From Fusibacter paucivorans (GTDB taxonomy: Bacteria > Bacillota > Clostridia > Peptostreptococcales > Acidaminobacteraceae), in assembly GCF_018390735.1 (NCBI RefSeq), contig NZ_JAHBCL010000011.1:1-64000 (forward strand): a DNA stretch of 64,000 nt, written 5' to 3'. The translations under genes and the position numbers were made by a program. Positions 28,257-37,352 of this stretch are shown one piece after another. The notes beneath the pieces were generated by a model. The model saw nothing but the letters and a program-made list of their open reading frames with translations. It ran no database searches and had not been told where the DNA came from. How positions within the stretch are numbered: the first letter of the stretch is position 1; every line of letters starts with the position of its first letter.

Positions 28257-29066
28257 ATGATGGATAATAATCATATAAAACCAGCGTTGTTTCGGGCGAT
28301 CATTTTGCTAGTTTTTACAATTCCACTGATTATTAGCGGTTCGTATCTCTATGCGCATTTATCAAATGACAGCGAATCACCTGCTGCCAATGAAAACAGC
28401 GATTCTGAATTTATTGATACAACGTCAAAAATTGAAGATGATGCAACACCGGAAAATCCGGATAGTACTGCTGCTGCCCAGAATACGCCAGCCGATGAAC
28501 CTGAAAGTACAGTAAATACAGATCAAAATGAGCCAAATGAAAACGAATCCGTTGAAAATGAAACAGACGAAAATACGAATTCTGACAATGCTGAAAACCT
28601 TTCTGATGAAGGAAATGCAGTAGATTCGCAAGATACTATCGTATCAGAGGATATCAGTATCATGACGAAACCCTATACGGCAGTGCAAATAAATTTATTA
28701 AAGACAACAGATCAAACCTTGTATTTTTCAGCTCAGTCCTTTAAAATAAGTAATGATGATAAGGCACTGCTTGATTCCTTTATTGAGACAGCCTTAATGT
28801 TTCCAGAAGAAATGATTTCGATTGAAGGTCATGCCAATGGTTATCCGAATTTTGAAAACTCTATTTTGGAGCAAACGTTAAGTGAAGATCGAATGAAGGC
28901 GGTTAAAAAATACCTAGAAGATAAAGGTGTAAAAGCAAAAGTTATCATGACTTTTAATTGTGGTTCTAGTCAACCAGCATCTTTAGATGAGACAACACAG
29001 GAATTAAATGATCGTGTAGAGATTTACTTTACAGATTATAATGCCAGGGGTATTCAAGATAAGTAG
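28257..29066 (+). CDS. Membrane-anchored OmpA-like domain protein
   Basis: 269 residues: a signal-anchor at about 11-32 (LFRAIILLVFTIPLIISGSYL), a long low-complexity acidic linker (about 33-130, rich in Glu, Asn, Asp, Thr), and a C-terminal OmpA/MotB-type domain (about 145-262). The domain keeps IEGHANGYPNFENS...LSEDRMKAVKKYL. In peptidoglycan-binding relatives the GHxD Asp and LSxxR Arg hold diaminopimelate; here they are Asn194 and Arg212. The linker is long enough to cross a thick Gram-positive wall. As last gene of the HTH-HTH-coil operon it could tie the cytoplasmic proteins to the wall; that link is inferred. The tRNA-Arg gene follows within 20 bp. Confidence 0.75.
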   Translation: MMDNNHIKPALFRAIILLVFTIPLIISGSYLYAHLSNDSESPAANENSDSEFIDTTSKIEDDATPENPDSTAAAQNTPADEPESTVNTDQNEPNENESVENETDENTNSDNAENLSDEGNAVDSQDTIVSEDISIMTKPYTAVQINLLKTTDQTLYFSAQSFKISNDDKALLDSFIETALMFPEEMISIEGHANGYPNFENSILEQTLSEDRMKAVKKYLEDKGVKAKVIMTFNCGSSQPASLDETTQELNDRVEIYFTDYNARGIQDK

Positions 29067-29086
29067 ACTTATTTGTTGTATAGAAT

Positions 29087-29161
29087 GCCCTCATAGTTAA
29101 ATGGATATAACATGCCCCTCCTAAGGGCAAATTGCAGGTTCGATTCCTGCTGGGGGTGCCA
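29087..29161 (+). tRNA. tRNA-Arg (anticodon CCT)
   Basis: A 75-nt cloverleaf with encoded CCA. Anticodon loop CTCCTAA in the stem TGCCC/GGGCA; T arm GCAGG-TTCGATT-CCTGC; D stem GTTA/TAAC. The body from the D arm to the T arm closely resembles E. coli argW. The acceptor GCCCTCA/TGGGGGT has two wobble pairs, including G1-U72. No promoter is evident before it, so it may be read from the upstream operon. Confidence 0.93.
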
Positions 29162-29170
29162 TTGCAAACA

Positions 29171-29196
29171 AAACTCTGTATATACAGAGTTTTTAT
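29171..29196 (+). terminator. Terminator after tRNA-Arg
   Basis: A perfect 22-bp palindrome (29171-29192, AAACTCTGTA and complement) ending in TTTTT. It lies 10 bp after the tRNA. Confidence 0.8.
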
Positions 29197-29222
29197 GCTT
29201 TTTAGGAATGAGGTATTGCCTT

Positions 29223-29681
29223 ATGTGTAAAAGTGAGAATGAAACTTTTATGTTCGCAGCACTTGAAGAGGCTGAGAAAGCACTTCATTATGGCGAAGTG
29301 CCCATTGGTGCAGTGATTGTAAAATCGGGACGGATTATTGCTCGTGCACATAATACGCGAGAGACAAGTGAAGATGTATTGGGGCATGCAGAGATTAATG
29401 CTATTCGGAAAGCGTCTGAAATCCTCGGTGGATGGCGATTGACAGATTGTGATATTTATGTTACTATAGAGCCCTGCCCTATGTGTACTGGGGCACTTTA
29501 TCAGGCTAGAATTCGTAAAATATATTATGGTGCTCCAGATTTGAAAAGTGGTGCTTGTCAATCTGTGATGCGCTTTTTCGACGTAAAGGGCCTTAATCAT
29601 TATTGCGATGTAGAAAGTGGTTTGCTCGAAATACGTTGTATTCAATTATTGAAAGACTTTTTTAACAAGAGAAGACGATAA
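29223..29681 (+). CDS. tadA: tRNA-specific adenosine-34 deaminase
   Basis: Converts adenosine to inosine at the wobble position of tRNA-Arg(ACG). The zinc-deaminase signature is complete: HAE at residues 55-57 (zinc His and catalytic Glu) and PCPMC with zinc cysteines Cys85 and Cys88. The 152-residue length is normal. The frame is open upstream into the tRNA-Arg gene, but ATG 29223 is the first start with a suitable GAGG (29210-29213). The location before tRNA-Ser, SRP RNA and dnaX is conserved in many Firmicutes. Confidence 0.94.
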   Translation: MCKSENETFMFAALEEAEKALHYGEVPIGAVIVKSGRIIARAHNTRETSEDVLGHAEINAIRKASEILGGWRLTDCDIYVTIEPCPMCTGALYQARIRKIYYGAPDLKSGACQSVMRFFDVKGLNHYCDVESGLLEIRCIQLLKDFFNKRRR

Positions 29682-29683
29682 AC

Positions 29684-29773
29684 GGAGAGGTGTCCGAGTT
29701 GGCTAAGGGGCACGCCTGGAAAGCGTGTAAGGCTGTAACGGCCCCGCGGGTTCGAGTCCCGCTCTCTCCGCCA
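29684..29773 (+). tRNA. tRNA-Ser (anticodon GGA)
   Basis: A 90-nt class II tRNA with encoded CCA. Acceptor GGAGAGG/TCTCTCC, anticodon loop CTGGAAA in stem CACGC/GCGTG, a long variable arm, and T arm GCGGG-TTCGAGT-CCCGC. It starts 2 bp after the tadA stop codon. Confidence 0.97.
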
Positions 29774-29778
29774 AACTT

Positions 29779-30031
29779 TGCCGTGCTAGATGGGAAATTA
29801 GCAATTTCTTGTAACCTGCTGCTTTGCAGGGTCGATGCTCAGTGGAGGGTAACGCCATTATCTCTAAGCGTTTGATGTTGATCATTGGGTCTTGCGCAAT
29901 AGAAACTTATGAACCTCGTCAGGTCCGGAAGGAAGCAGCGATAAGTGAGTATTTCTATGTGCCGCAAGGGTGCCTGAGAGGAGTCGGCGACATTGATAGT
30001 GAATTGTTTATTCGAAGCTGAGTGCACGGCT
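29779..30031 (+). ncRNA. ffs: Signal recognition particle RNA, large bacterial type
   Basis: About 250 nt. The ends pair: GCCGTGC (29780-29786) with GCACGGC (30024-30030). The S-domain core GTCAGGTCCGGAAGGAAGCA (with the conserved GGAA-type tetraloop) is at about 29920-29940, and TTGGGTCTTGCGCAATAG precedes it. The 5' part (GTGCTAGATGGG, CTTGTAACCTGC, GCAGGGTCGA) is an Alu domain like Bacillus scRNA. The ends are approximate. It lies 6 nt after tRNA-Ser, so both may come from one transcript. It acts with Ffh in co-translational targeting. Confidence 0.95.
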
Positions 30032-30077
30032 TTACATATTATATAAAGATAGAAATCATTATTGATGACACCACATT

Positions 30078-30100
30078 AACCATCTTTTTAGATGGTTTTT
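30078..30100 (+). terminator. Terminator after SRP RNA
   Basis: A perfect 8-bp stem AACCATCT/AGATGGTT (30078-30085, 30090-30097) with a TTTT loop, followed by T residues. Confidence 0.82.
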
Positions 30101-30178
30101 ATTATTTTTGGGTTCTTTCTGATGAGTTGGCATATCACAGCGTCATAATATCCGTTATAATATGATAAGGAGGAATCG

Positions 30179-32608
30179 ATGAAAGCGGAAAAATCAAGGC
30201 TGATCACAAGTATCATTAAATACACTGCCATTGGATTGATTGTGATGCTCTATGGTTTTTTTGTCTTGTCCAGAAGTTTTATTCCGCAAAAATCGGATGA
30301 TTTGCTCCAGACAAATTACACAGATCATATTCAGCATGAGGTAGAACATTTTCAGGAAGATATGTTAATGATTAACAATTTGATCGTTGATACCTTTGAG
30401 ATGAAGGATGATGTTCAAATTTCGCAAGCACTTACAACGTTTAGAAATTTCAACCATATGATCAAAAATATACATGTTATCTCTAGTCAAAGGATACAAA
30501 TTTATGATAATGAGAAGATGACTGCCACGTATGTCAATTCAGAGGATTGGATGGATCGTGCAACAGTTAATGGGCATATATCGGCACCTTATCTCGATCC
30601 AATATCTATGAAGGATATCATTTCCATATCCTATAAGATTGAAACGTCAAATGATGTAGACATTATCACTTATGATGTATCCATTGATGATATTATTGTT
30701 TATTTCAGCAATATAACTGAAAAGACTTTTTTACTCAGTTTTAACGATGGCCAACGCTTGTACGATACAAATGGTATTGTCACAGATACAACCATCAGTG
30801 AAGCGACGAATGCAATTCCCTTTAAGCTTCTTGATGAATCTTACCAGCTTATCTATTTAAGTGAAGATCCATATGAGACTATTTATGCAGTGTTATCGGG
30901 TATACCAATTGTCCTGTTAACCGTTTCTATTATTCTTGGGTTTCTCACATACGTTATCACGCACTTTTACAATGCGATAGACCGCTTCTTTGAACAAATT
31001 GATATTGTTGAAAAGCAGTCAAGTTTTACAGATCTCAAGATGATAAAAACGCTATTTCATCAAGTTAAATTTAAATTAAAGGAAATGGAAAGAGAGCGAG
31101 CAGTGCTCGAAAAAATACAATATACAGAATGGGTAGAAGTTCAAGAAAACAGAGATATGCTTGCGGAATTAGGTGTACAGATTGAAAAGTGCCGCGATGA
31201 AATTGCATCCAATCATAGACAGCTTACAGCTATTTCAAACGTAACACCATCGCTTGTATGGATCGCCGATTCAGAAGACCGAATTACATTTGTTAATACA
31301 CAATTGAGGCAGCACCTTATTGAAGCCGGCGCTCAGACAATTAAACTCAGTGATCTGCTCATGGATATTGATACAGGTTCAAGGCTCCTTAAAAAAAGAG
31401 ATTATAATAAAATTAAACTCAAACTGAAACAAGTAAATGGAGGCGAAGCACTTCTGGGCAAGACCAAGCGTATTTTCTTTAATAATACACTTCAAGCAAT
31501 TTTATTTGCAACGAACACGAGTAATTTTGACTCAAAGATGCACTACAATTATTTACGCAAGTCAAGAGACCTGCATTTTATCAATGAAGTCACGAAGATT
31601 ATCAACAATAATGTTAGTATGGATCAGACACTACAGGAAGTTATGGACAAGGTGGCTTTTTTAGGCAATTTTAATGCTTGTACAATACGATTGATGAGTG
31701 ATACGCAAACACTCGATAAAACTGCTGCCGCCGGTTACAGTGTCGAACACCTTTACGAAGATAATTTGCCATTCCATGGAACACATATGGGTGTGGCTTA
31801 TGCAGAAAACCGAATGATCGTGATTAATACAGAAAATGATATGGAATTTGAAGAAATGCAAATTGCTCAAATCCTTAATAACGGACGGAGTATTGTTTAC
31901 CTGCCGCTTTCCAATTTTGACAAATCTTTTGGTGTCATGGCGATTATTAGCGACTTGCCATTTAACTCAGATATACTTGTTATGCTTGAATCCATTGCCA
32001 TCAATGTGACAATATCACTTGAAAAGCTTGTCCTATACGATCAGCTTAAAGCCAATTATTTTAAAACAGTAGAAGCATTTGTCAACGCGACAGAGATTAA
32101 ATCGGATCGTTTTTCTGGTCATTCACGACGCGTTGCTGAGATCTGCAATGCGATCGCAGAAAGACTTTTTCTGTCAAAGACAGAGGCTGAAGAAATCTTT
32201 ATTGCGGGTCTCTTGCATGATGTCGGTAAACTGGCCTTTCAAGATGATTCACTGGAATACTTTAACGATGTTGAGGTACACGGTGAAATTGGAATGAAAA
32301 TGGTTGAAAATGTTGGTCTTTCAAAAGAAATTTTGGAAGGGATTGCCTATCATCATATGAATTTTGACTGGAAGCATCAGGATGATGAAAAAATGCACGA
32401 ACAGCCTTATTACGCACAAATCATAAGAATTGCCAATGACTTTGATGTCTTTGTTTATAAGCACAAAAATCCTTTTGAGTTTGAAGGTTTTTTTGAACAC
32501 TGTAAGGCAATGAGCGGTTCGGTTTATGCACCGCAGATTTTTAATGTCCTCAAAGACATTGTTTTTAATCAGAGTGAAAAAATTGAACGGATTTACCAGA
32601 CCAGCTGA
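30179..32608 (+). CDS. Membrane sensor with GAF and degenerate HD-type domain (no GYP)
   Basis: 809 residues. Membrane segments at about 14-33 and 236-262 bracket a 200-residue extracytoplasmic sensor domain. A coiled coil (about 300-345), a PAS-like region, a GAF-like region (about 460-610) and a C-terminal HD domain follow. The HD pair is in GLLHDVGKL at about residue 680, and YHHMNFDW matches the second metal cluster, but the GYP motif of cyclic-di-GMP phosphodiesterases is absent (DWKHQDD in its place). It may hydrolyse another nucleotide, or only sense. ATG 30179 follows AAGGAGG. It is paired with the next gene (12 bp apart), which has a full HD-GYP. Confidence 0.82.
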   Translation: MKAEKSRLITSIIKYTAIGLIVMLYGFFVLSRSFIPQKSDDLLQTNYTDHIQHEVEHFQEDMLMINNLIVDTFEMKDDVQISQALTTFRNFNHMIKNIHVISSQRIQIYDNEKMTATYVNSEDWMDRATVNGHISAPYLDPISMKDIISISYKIETSNDVDIITYDVSIDDIIVYFSNITEKTFLLSFNDGQRLYDTNGIVTDTTISEATNAIPFKLLDESYQLIYLSEDPYETIYAVLSGIPIVLLTVSIILGFLTYVITHFYNAIDRFFEQIDIVEKQSSFTDLKMIKTLFHQVKFKLKEMERERAVLEKIQYTEWVEVQENRDMLAELGVQIEKCRDEIASNHRQLTAISNVTPSLVWIADSEDRITFVNTQLRQHLIEAGAQTIKLSDLLMDIDTGSRLLKKRDYNKIKLKLKQVNGGEALLGKTKRIFFNNTLQAILFATNTSNFDSKMHYNYLRKSRDLHFINEVTKIINNNVSMDQTLQEVMDKVAFLGNFNACTIRLMSDTQTLDKTAAAGYSVEHLYEDNLPFHGTHMGVAYAENRMIVINTENDMEFEEMQIAQILNNGRSIVYLPLSNFDKSFGVMAIISDLPFNSDILVMLESIAINVTISLEKLVLYDQLKANYFKTVEAFVNATEIKSDRFSGHSRRVAEICNAIAERLFLSKTEAEEIFIAGLLHDVGKLAFQDDSLEYFNDVEVHGEIGMKMVENVGLSKEILEGIAYHHMNFDWKHQDDEKMHEQPYYAQIIRIANDFDVFVYKHKNPFEFEGFFEHCKAMSGSVYAPQIFNVLKDIVFNQSEKIERIYQTS

Positions 32609-32620
32609 TTTGGAGTGTTT

Positions 32621-35077
32621 ATGAAACTGACGATTTATAATGTGAAAAAATGGTTAATAATTGCGGGCTTGATTTTACCGATGCTGCTGATTCAACTTGC
32701 TATTTCACTGTCTTACGAGCAGACGCTAATCAACAATCTCGTAATGGAACGTGAAGAAACACTTAAGTTGTACAGCAGAGATCTTAACAATAGTATTAGC
32801 CAGCTTGAGAATCTTGTAATCGCATTAAATGAGATGCCGGTTATAACGGATGATACCATCCAATTAATTGAGGCATCAAAAGATATTACGATTATGAATT
32901 CATCAAATCCCAGCAATGATATCGAAGAAACACAGCGCATTACCAATTTGCTAAAAACGGGTAATATCGTACTGGATAAATCTAAACAGTTCATCTATTT
33001 TATCAATCGCAATCGTGAGTACAACCGCATTTTGATTTTTAAAAAAGATTTGGGAAGTATGGTACAGGAATCGCTGTCTCATGAAAGCAGAATAGTCGAT
33101 ATTGGTTTGTACATGAATGGTGCATTAATATATCAAAGCGAACATTTCACACCTTTAAGCAATCTCAATAACTATACGGCAGAAATTGTGCCTATTGGCG
33201 ACGATACCTATTTGGCCATGCAGTCATTACTTCAGCATTTGCCAATAGAAGTTATTATTATGGATCAGCTTACGAATGAAATTACGTATATTCATCAAAA
33301 GATTATTACGTATTGCATTTTTGCTTATGCGGCATTAATCGTTCTCAGTATTCTGTATTTAAAAATGAGCAGAATAAACGATGATCCATTGACGCTTTTA
33401 TTAACACAGCTTGAGCAGATTGATTCAGCGCTTGAACACAAAAAATTTAATTCACATCACAATATGTCTACCGCATTTCCAATTCAAAAGGAGATTGATG
33501 GCTTTATAAAGCAAGGGCAAAAGCTAATGAAGCATATCGAATCGCTTGAAAATCAAATTGGTCTCTATCGAAATGAAAAAAGTCAGTTTAACAGTACTTA
33601 TGAAGTGCAGCATCAAACATTAAACGATCTTGAAAACACATTGTCTGTTGCAACGTATATTCGAGATGAATTTACAGACTTTGTCGATCAAATCTTGATA
33701 ACGGTTACGACATCATTGGAAATTACCAATGTCAACCGAGCATATCTTCAAAAAATGGGCTATAGGCGAGATGAGATTATCGGCAAGTCATTTATGGATT
33801 TTATTATTGAAGATTTTGAAAGTGTGACGCCTGAAAGACTATTAAAATTATCAAATGATCCGATCTTTTTGAATTTGAGACATAAGACAATGTCGGAAAC
33901 GACTTCAGAATTTATTAGTTTAAAGAGTATTCCATGGGATAAGGATCAAATTTTATTTATTGGAAAATCTATTCATGAAGAAATTTCGCTGCAAAGCAGA
34001 ATTCTTCGGAAGAATAGAGAACTTGAATACATCAATCAAATTAACACATCATTAATCAGCAATTGGGGTGTCAATGAATTGCTGGATAATATTATCAGGC
34101 GCATTGATTATTTGTTTAATGTTGAACTTGGCACAATCTATGTCAAGGAGTCCGACGAAACATGGTCTTTAAAGGCGACGGCAAGTACATTAGAGAATGA
34201 GGAAGATGCGTATTTATGCGATTTTGAGAATGTTTTGAATATTGATGGGACAGATTTGAGCGTAATTGATATCAACGCTCTGAATCACAAACAGAATCCA
34301 TTTGCAGAAGATGTCAAGTACTTGGTTATATCACCGCTTGAGGTTGAACAAGAAGTGATTGCCGTTATGATTATTGGGTTGAAGACAAAAATGAAGAGCA
34401 GTGACCTAAATGTTTTAAGGATGTTTAAAAATCAAGCTTCCATTGTCATTCAGCGAGCGATTTTGTATGATCAGCTCAGAGATCAGTATTTTAATACCAT
34501 TGAAGCACTCGTTAACGTTATTGAAGCAAAGGATAAATATACAGAAGGGCATTCACGGCGCGTTTCACGATTTTCAGTTGAAATTGCCAATGAAATGGGC
34601 TATAGTAATGAAGAAATTGAAAATATTGAAATAGCGGGTTTATTACATGATGTCGGCAAAGTAGGGATTAATCAAAAAATTCTGAATAAAATTGGGAAAC
34701 TTACGCCAGAAGAATATGAAATTATTAAAGAGCATCCTGAAAAGGGTATTCAAATATTACAGTCGATTAAACTTGACAGCAACATTACGGCAGGCATTCG
34801 ATACCACCATGTACGCTATGATTTGACTGGGTATCCTGAAAACCATGGCTTATCAGAATTGCCGACCTATGCTGCGATTATCGGTGTTGCAGATGCATTT
34901 GACGCAATGAGTTCAGCAAGATCGTATACGAAGCCAAAACGCATCGACGAAGCTGTTGATGAATTAATAAGGTGTTCGGGCACGCAGTTTTCGCCGGAAG
35001 TAGTCGACGCAATGGTGAAAGTCGTAAAAGAATCACCTCAGAGAATTCAAACTATAATTGATGATTTAAGGAGTTGA
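32621..35077 (+). CDS. Membrane HD-GYP phosphodiesterase with PAS and GAF domains
   Basis: 818 residues with the same plan as the previous protein: membrane helices at about 10-28 and 232-248, a sensor domain between, then PAS (about 355-430: TTSLEITNVNRAYLQKMGY), GAF (about 480-620) and HD-GYP. Metal ligands are visible in GLLHDVGKVG (His676, Asp677), EHPEKG, IRYHHVRYD and LTGYPENHG (Gly-Tyr-Pro 737-739), then ADAFDAM. HD-GYP proteins hydrolyse cyclic-di-GMP to GMP. ATG 32621 is preferred over GTG 32615, which lies within the GGAG site. The stop is 2 bp from the dnaX start, so it is probably transcribed with dnaX. Confidence 0.88.
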   Translation: MKLTIYNVKKWLIIAGLILPMLLIQLAISLSYEQTLINNLVMEREETLKLYSRDLNNSISQLENLVIALNEMPVITDDTIQLIEASKDITIMNSSNPSNDIEETQRITNLLKTGNIVLDKSKQFIYFINRNREYNRILIFKKDLGSMVQESLSHESRIVDIGLYMNGALIYQSEHFTPLSNLNNYTAEIVPIGDDTYLAMQSLLQHLPIEVIIMDQLTNEITYIHQKIITYCIFAYAALIVLSILYLKMSRINDDPLTLLLTQLEQIDSALEHKKFNSHHNMSTAFPIQKEIDGFIKQGQKLMKHIESLENQIGLYRNEKSQFNSTYEVQHQTLNDLENTLSVATYIRDEFTDFVDQILITVTTSLEITNVNRAYLQKMGYRRDEIIGKSFMDFIIEDFESVTPERLLKLSNDPIFLNLRHKTMSETTSEFISLKSIPWDKDQILFIGKSIHEEISLQSRILRKNRELEYINQINTSLISNWGVNELLDNIIRRIDYLFNVELGTIYVKESDETWSLKATASTLENEEDAYLCDFENVLNIDGTDLSVIDINALNHKQNPFAEDVKYLVISPLEVEQEVIAVMIIGLKTKMKSSDLNVLRMFKNQASIVIQRAILYDQLRDQYFNTIEALVNVIEAKDKYTEGHSRRVSRFSVEIANEMGYSNEEIENIEIAGLLHDVGKVGINQKILNKIGKLTPEEYEIIKEHPEKGIQILQSIKLDSNITAGIRYHHVRYDLTGYPENHGLSELPTYAAIIGVADAFDAMSSARSYTKPKRIDEAVDELIRCSGTQFSPEVVDAMVKVVKESPQRIQTIIDDLRS

Positions 35078-35079
35078 CA

Positions 35080-36924
35080 ATGTCTTACCAAGCACTCTAT
35101 CGCCAGTGGCGGCCGTTGGACTTTGACGAAGTCATTGGTCAAAGTCACATCACAGTACCGCTGAAAAATCAGATAAAGGCAAACAGCATCGGTCACGCTT
35201 ATGTGTTTTCAGGAACACGTGGAACGGGTAAAACTTCCACTGCAAAAGTATTTGCAAGAGCGGTCAATTGTTTAAATAACAAAGATGGCAATCCGTGTAA
35301 TCAATGCGAAAACTGTATGAGTATCTTAGATGAACAGTTTATTGATGTTATAGAAATGGATGCTGCTTCCAACAACAGTGTCGACGATATCCGAGAGTTG
35401 CGAGAACACATTAAGTTTGCACCCTCTAACGGAAAATATAAAGTCTATATTATCGATGAAGTTCATATGCTTTCAAGTGGTGCCTTTAATGCACTGCTGA
35501 AGACACTGGAAGAGCCGCCAGGCTATGTGCTTTTTATCTTGGCGACAACAGAAGTGCATAAGATTCCACAAACGATCTTATCACGATGTCAAAGATTTGA
35601 TTTTAAGCGTGTGTCACAGGAAGATATTTTTGCTAGACTAGCTTTTATCTGCAAAAAGTTGAATGTCGTTTATGAAGATGAAGCACTGAGATTGATTATC
35701 CGAAAAAGTGATGGCGCCGTCCGTGATTCACTCAGCAGTTTAGACCAGTGTTTGAGTATCGGAGGCAACGCGCTGACAGTGGTCGGTGTTATTGAAATGC
35801 TTGGCCTCGTAGAAAAGAACATGCTCTTGGATCTGATTCGCTATATGGCTGTTGGAAAAAGCGGTGAGGCATTGACAATGGTTAATGGTATTCTCAGCGA
35901 TGGCAAGGATATAACTCAATTTGTCAATGGTATCATTGATGTTTACAGAGATTTGTTAGTTGTTAAGTTAATTGATGAAAATCATCATTTGCTAATCAAT
36001 GCATCTCAAGATTATATAGATCTTTTAATAGAACTTAGTAAACAGTTTACAGAGCCTCAAATCGCAAGGGGGCTCAATGCATTTATTGAGTTGTCCAAAT
36101 CAATTAAATATGCACAAAATCAGCGCATTGTTTTTGAGGCAACACTGGTTAAAGTATTGCATCCAGAAGCGGATACATCCAATGAAGCGCTGCTTGAACG
36201 CATTGCCAAACTGGAGCAAAAAATAGCACAAGGTTATATAGCGAACAAATCTGATTCCCCGCTTGTTAAATCTGCCATGACGACAGAAACAACAGAGAAA
36301 ACCACTGAGATAGCAGTTGAAAATCAGGAAACAGCAGCAGCGGGAGAAATCCCGGTGGAATCCGCGGATGAAGTAGACGTTAAACAAGAGGATGACGTTT
36401 TAAAAGAACCCTTTAATGAAGTGGAAAAGCTAAAAGAATCAACAAGTAAATCAGATGAAGCACCTCATGAAGCGGCACAGGAAGCATTGAAGCCAGAAGA
36501 GACTGCAAGTGATGCCAAGAAAGAAGCCATGAATGAGAAAGTTTCTGACATTATTGAATTTACAGATTCGGCTTTGACATTTGAAATGGTTAATGAAGTA
36601 TGGCATACTTTTATGGAGACGGTTCAACGTGAGAAAAAAGGGATTTATCCTGCACTTGAAGGTGCTGCAGTTGCCGACGTCTCGGGAAATAAAATTACAA
36701 TTGGTCTAAGAGCAGAGAATAAGCTCTTTGTTGGTGTTTTGGAAAGCAAGCAGAATTATGATTATCTCAATCAGCTGATGCATTCCCTCGTTAAGCACGT
36801 GATTCAACTGGCCTTTATGGCTGTCGATAATGAAAAAGCCTCAGATGAGCCAATTGAAAAGCAGAAAGAGCAAGAGATTATGGCCTTTTTTAAGGAATAT
36901 CAAGATGTACTTGAAATCAAATAA
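35080..36924 (+). CDS. dnaX: DNA polymerase III subunit gamma/tau
   Basis: AAA+ subunit of the clamp loader. Walker A GTRGTGKTS is near residue 45-53, the zinc module has CNQCENC, the DEAH-like Walker B is VYIIDEVHMLS, and the SRC motif is LSRCQRFDF. The region 390-485 is Glu/Lys/Ala-rich and probably unstructured. The C-terminal tau-like domain (about 490-614) is intact. ATG 35080 lies 6 nt from AAGGAG; the TTG six bases upstream is in frame but worse placed. An A6G run at 36634-36640 is in the wrong phase for gamma-type frameshifting. The dnaX-ybaB-recR order is conserved. Confidence 0.96.
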   Translation: MSYQALYRQWRPLDFDEVIGQSHITVPLKNQIKANSIGHAYVFSGTRGTGKTSTAKVFARAVNCLNNKDGNPCNQCENCMSILDEQFIDVIEMDAASNNSVDDIRELREHIKFAPSNGKYKVYIIDEVHMLSSGAFNALLKTLEEPPGYVLFILATTEVHKIPQTILSRCQRFDFKRVSQEDIFARLAFICKKLNVVYEDEALRLIIRKSDGAVRDSLSSLDQCLSIGGNALTVVGVIEMLGLVEKNMLLDLIRYMAVGKSGEALTMVNGILSDGKDITQFVNGIIDVYRDLLVVKLIDENHHLLINASQDYIDLLIELSKQFTEPQIARGLNAFIELSKSIKYAQNQRIVFEATLVKVLHPEADTSNEALLERIAKLEQKIAQGYIANKSDSPLVKSAMTTETTEKTTEIAVENQETAAAGEIPVESADEVDVKQEDDVLKEPFNEVEKLKESTSKSDEAPHEAAQEALKPEETASDAKKEAMNEKVSDIIEFTDSALTFEMVNEVWHTFMETVQREKKGIYPALEGAAVADVSGNKITIGLRAENKLFVGVLESKQNYDYLNQLMHSLVKHVIQLAFMAVDNEKASDEPIEKQKEQEIMAFFKEYQDVLEIK

Positions 36925-36996
36925 GCCATGCGGCATGAAGCACTTTTAATATCGCGTGATATGTCTTTTGGCGTTAATTAAAATGAGGAGGATCCA

Positions 36997-37344
36997 ATGG
37001 CAAAAGGAAGAGGCCCCAAAATACCGGGCAATATGAACAATATGAACAGTATGATGAAACAGGTACAGAAAATGCAGCGTGATATGCAGCAAACACAGGA
37101 AACAATTGAGCAGGAGACTTTTGAAGCAACTGCGGGCGGTGGTGCTATCCGCATTAAGGCAAACGGCAAAAAGGAAATTTTAGAAATTGAACTAAAGCCG
37201 GAAGTCGTTGATCCGGATGATATTGAAATGCTGCAGGATTTAATCATCGTTGCAACCAATGAAGTTTTAAAAACCGTTGAAGATGAAACCAATAAGCGTA
37301 TGAGCAAATACAGCAGTGGCTTAGGAATGCCGGGCTTGTTTTAG
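36997..37344 (+). CDS. Nucleoid-associated protein, YbaB/EbfC family
   Basis: Small DNA-binding dimer usually encoded between dnaX and recR. The 115-residue protein has the helical N-terminus rich in Met, Gln and Asn ([19 protein letters not shown]) and the conserved [37 protein letters not shown] core. ATG 36997 follows GAGGAGG. It lies 8 bp upstream of recR. Confidence 0.94.
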   Translation: MAKGRGPKIPGNMNNMNSMMKQVQKMQRDMQQTQETIEQETFEATAGGGAIRIKANGKKEILEIELKPEVVDPDDIEMLQDLIIVATNEVLKTVEDETNKRMSKYSSGLGMPGLF

Positions 37345-37352
37345 AGGATGAC

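Noticed and set aside
29202-29645. 147-codon frame antisense to the tRNA deaminase gene
   Set aside because: The sense strand encodes a complete TadA with zinc and catalytic residues.
29690-30027. Open frames of about 60 codons over tRNA-Ser and the next 250 bp
   Set aside because: The region is tRNA-Ser and SRP RNA, with paired ends and conserved S-domain core; the frames are chance.
36634-36640. A6G run in dnaX as a gamma/tau frameshift site
   Set aside because: The run is read as AAA AAA G in the zero frame, not A AAA AAG, and it lies about 95 codons from the end rather than after domain III.
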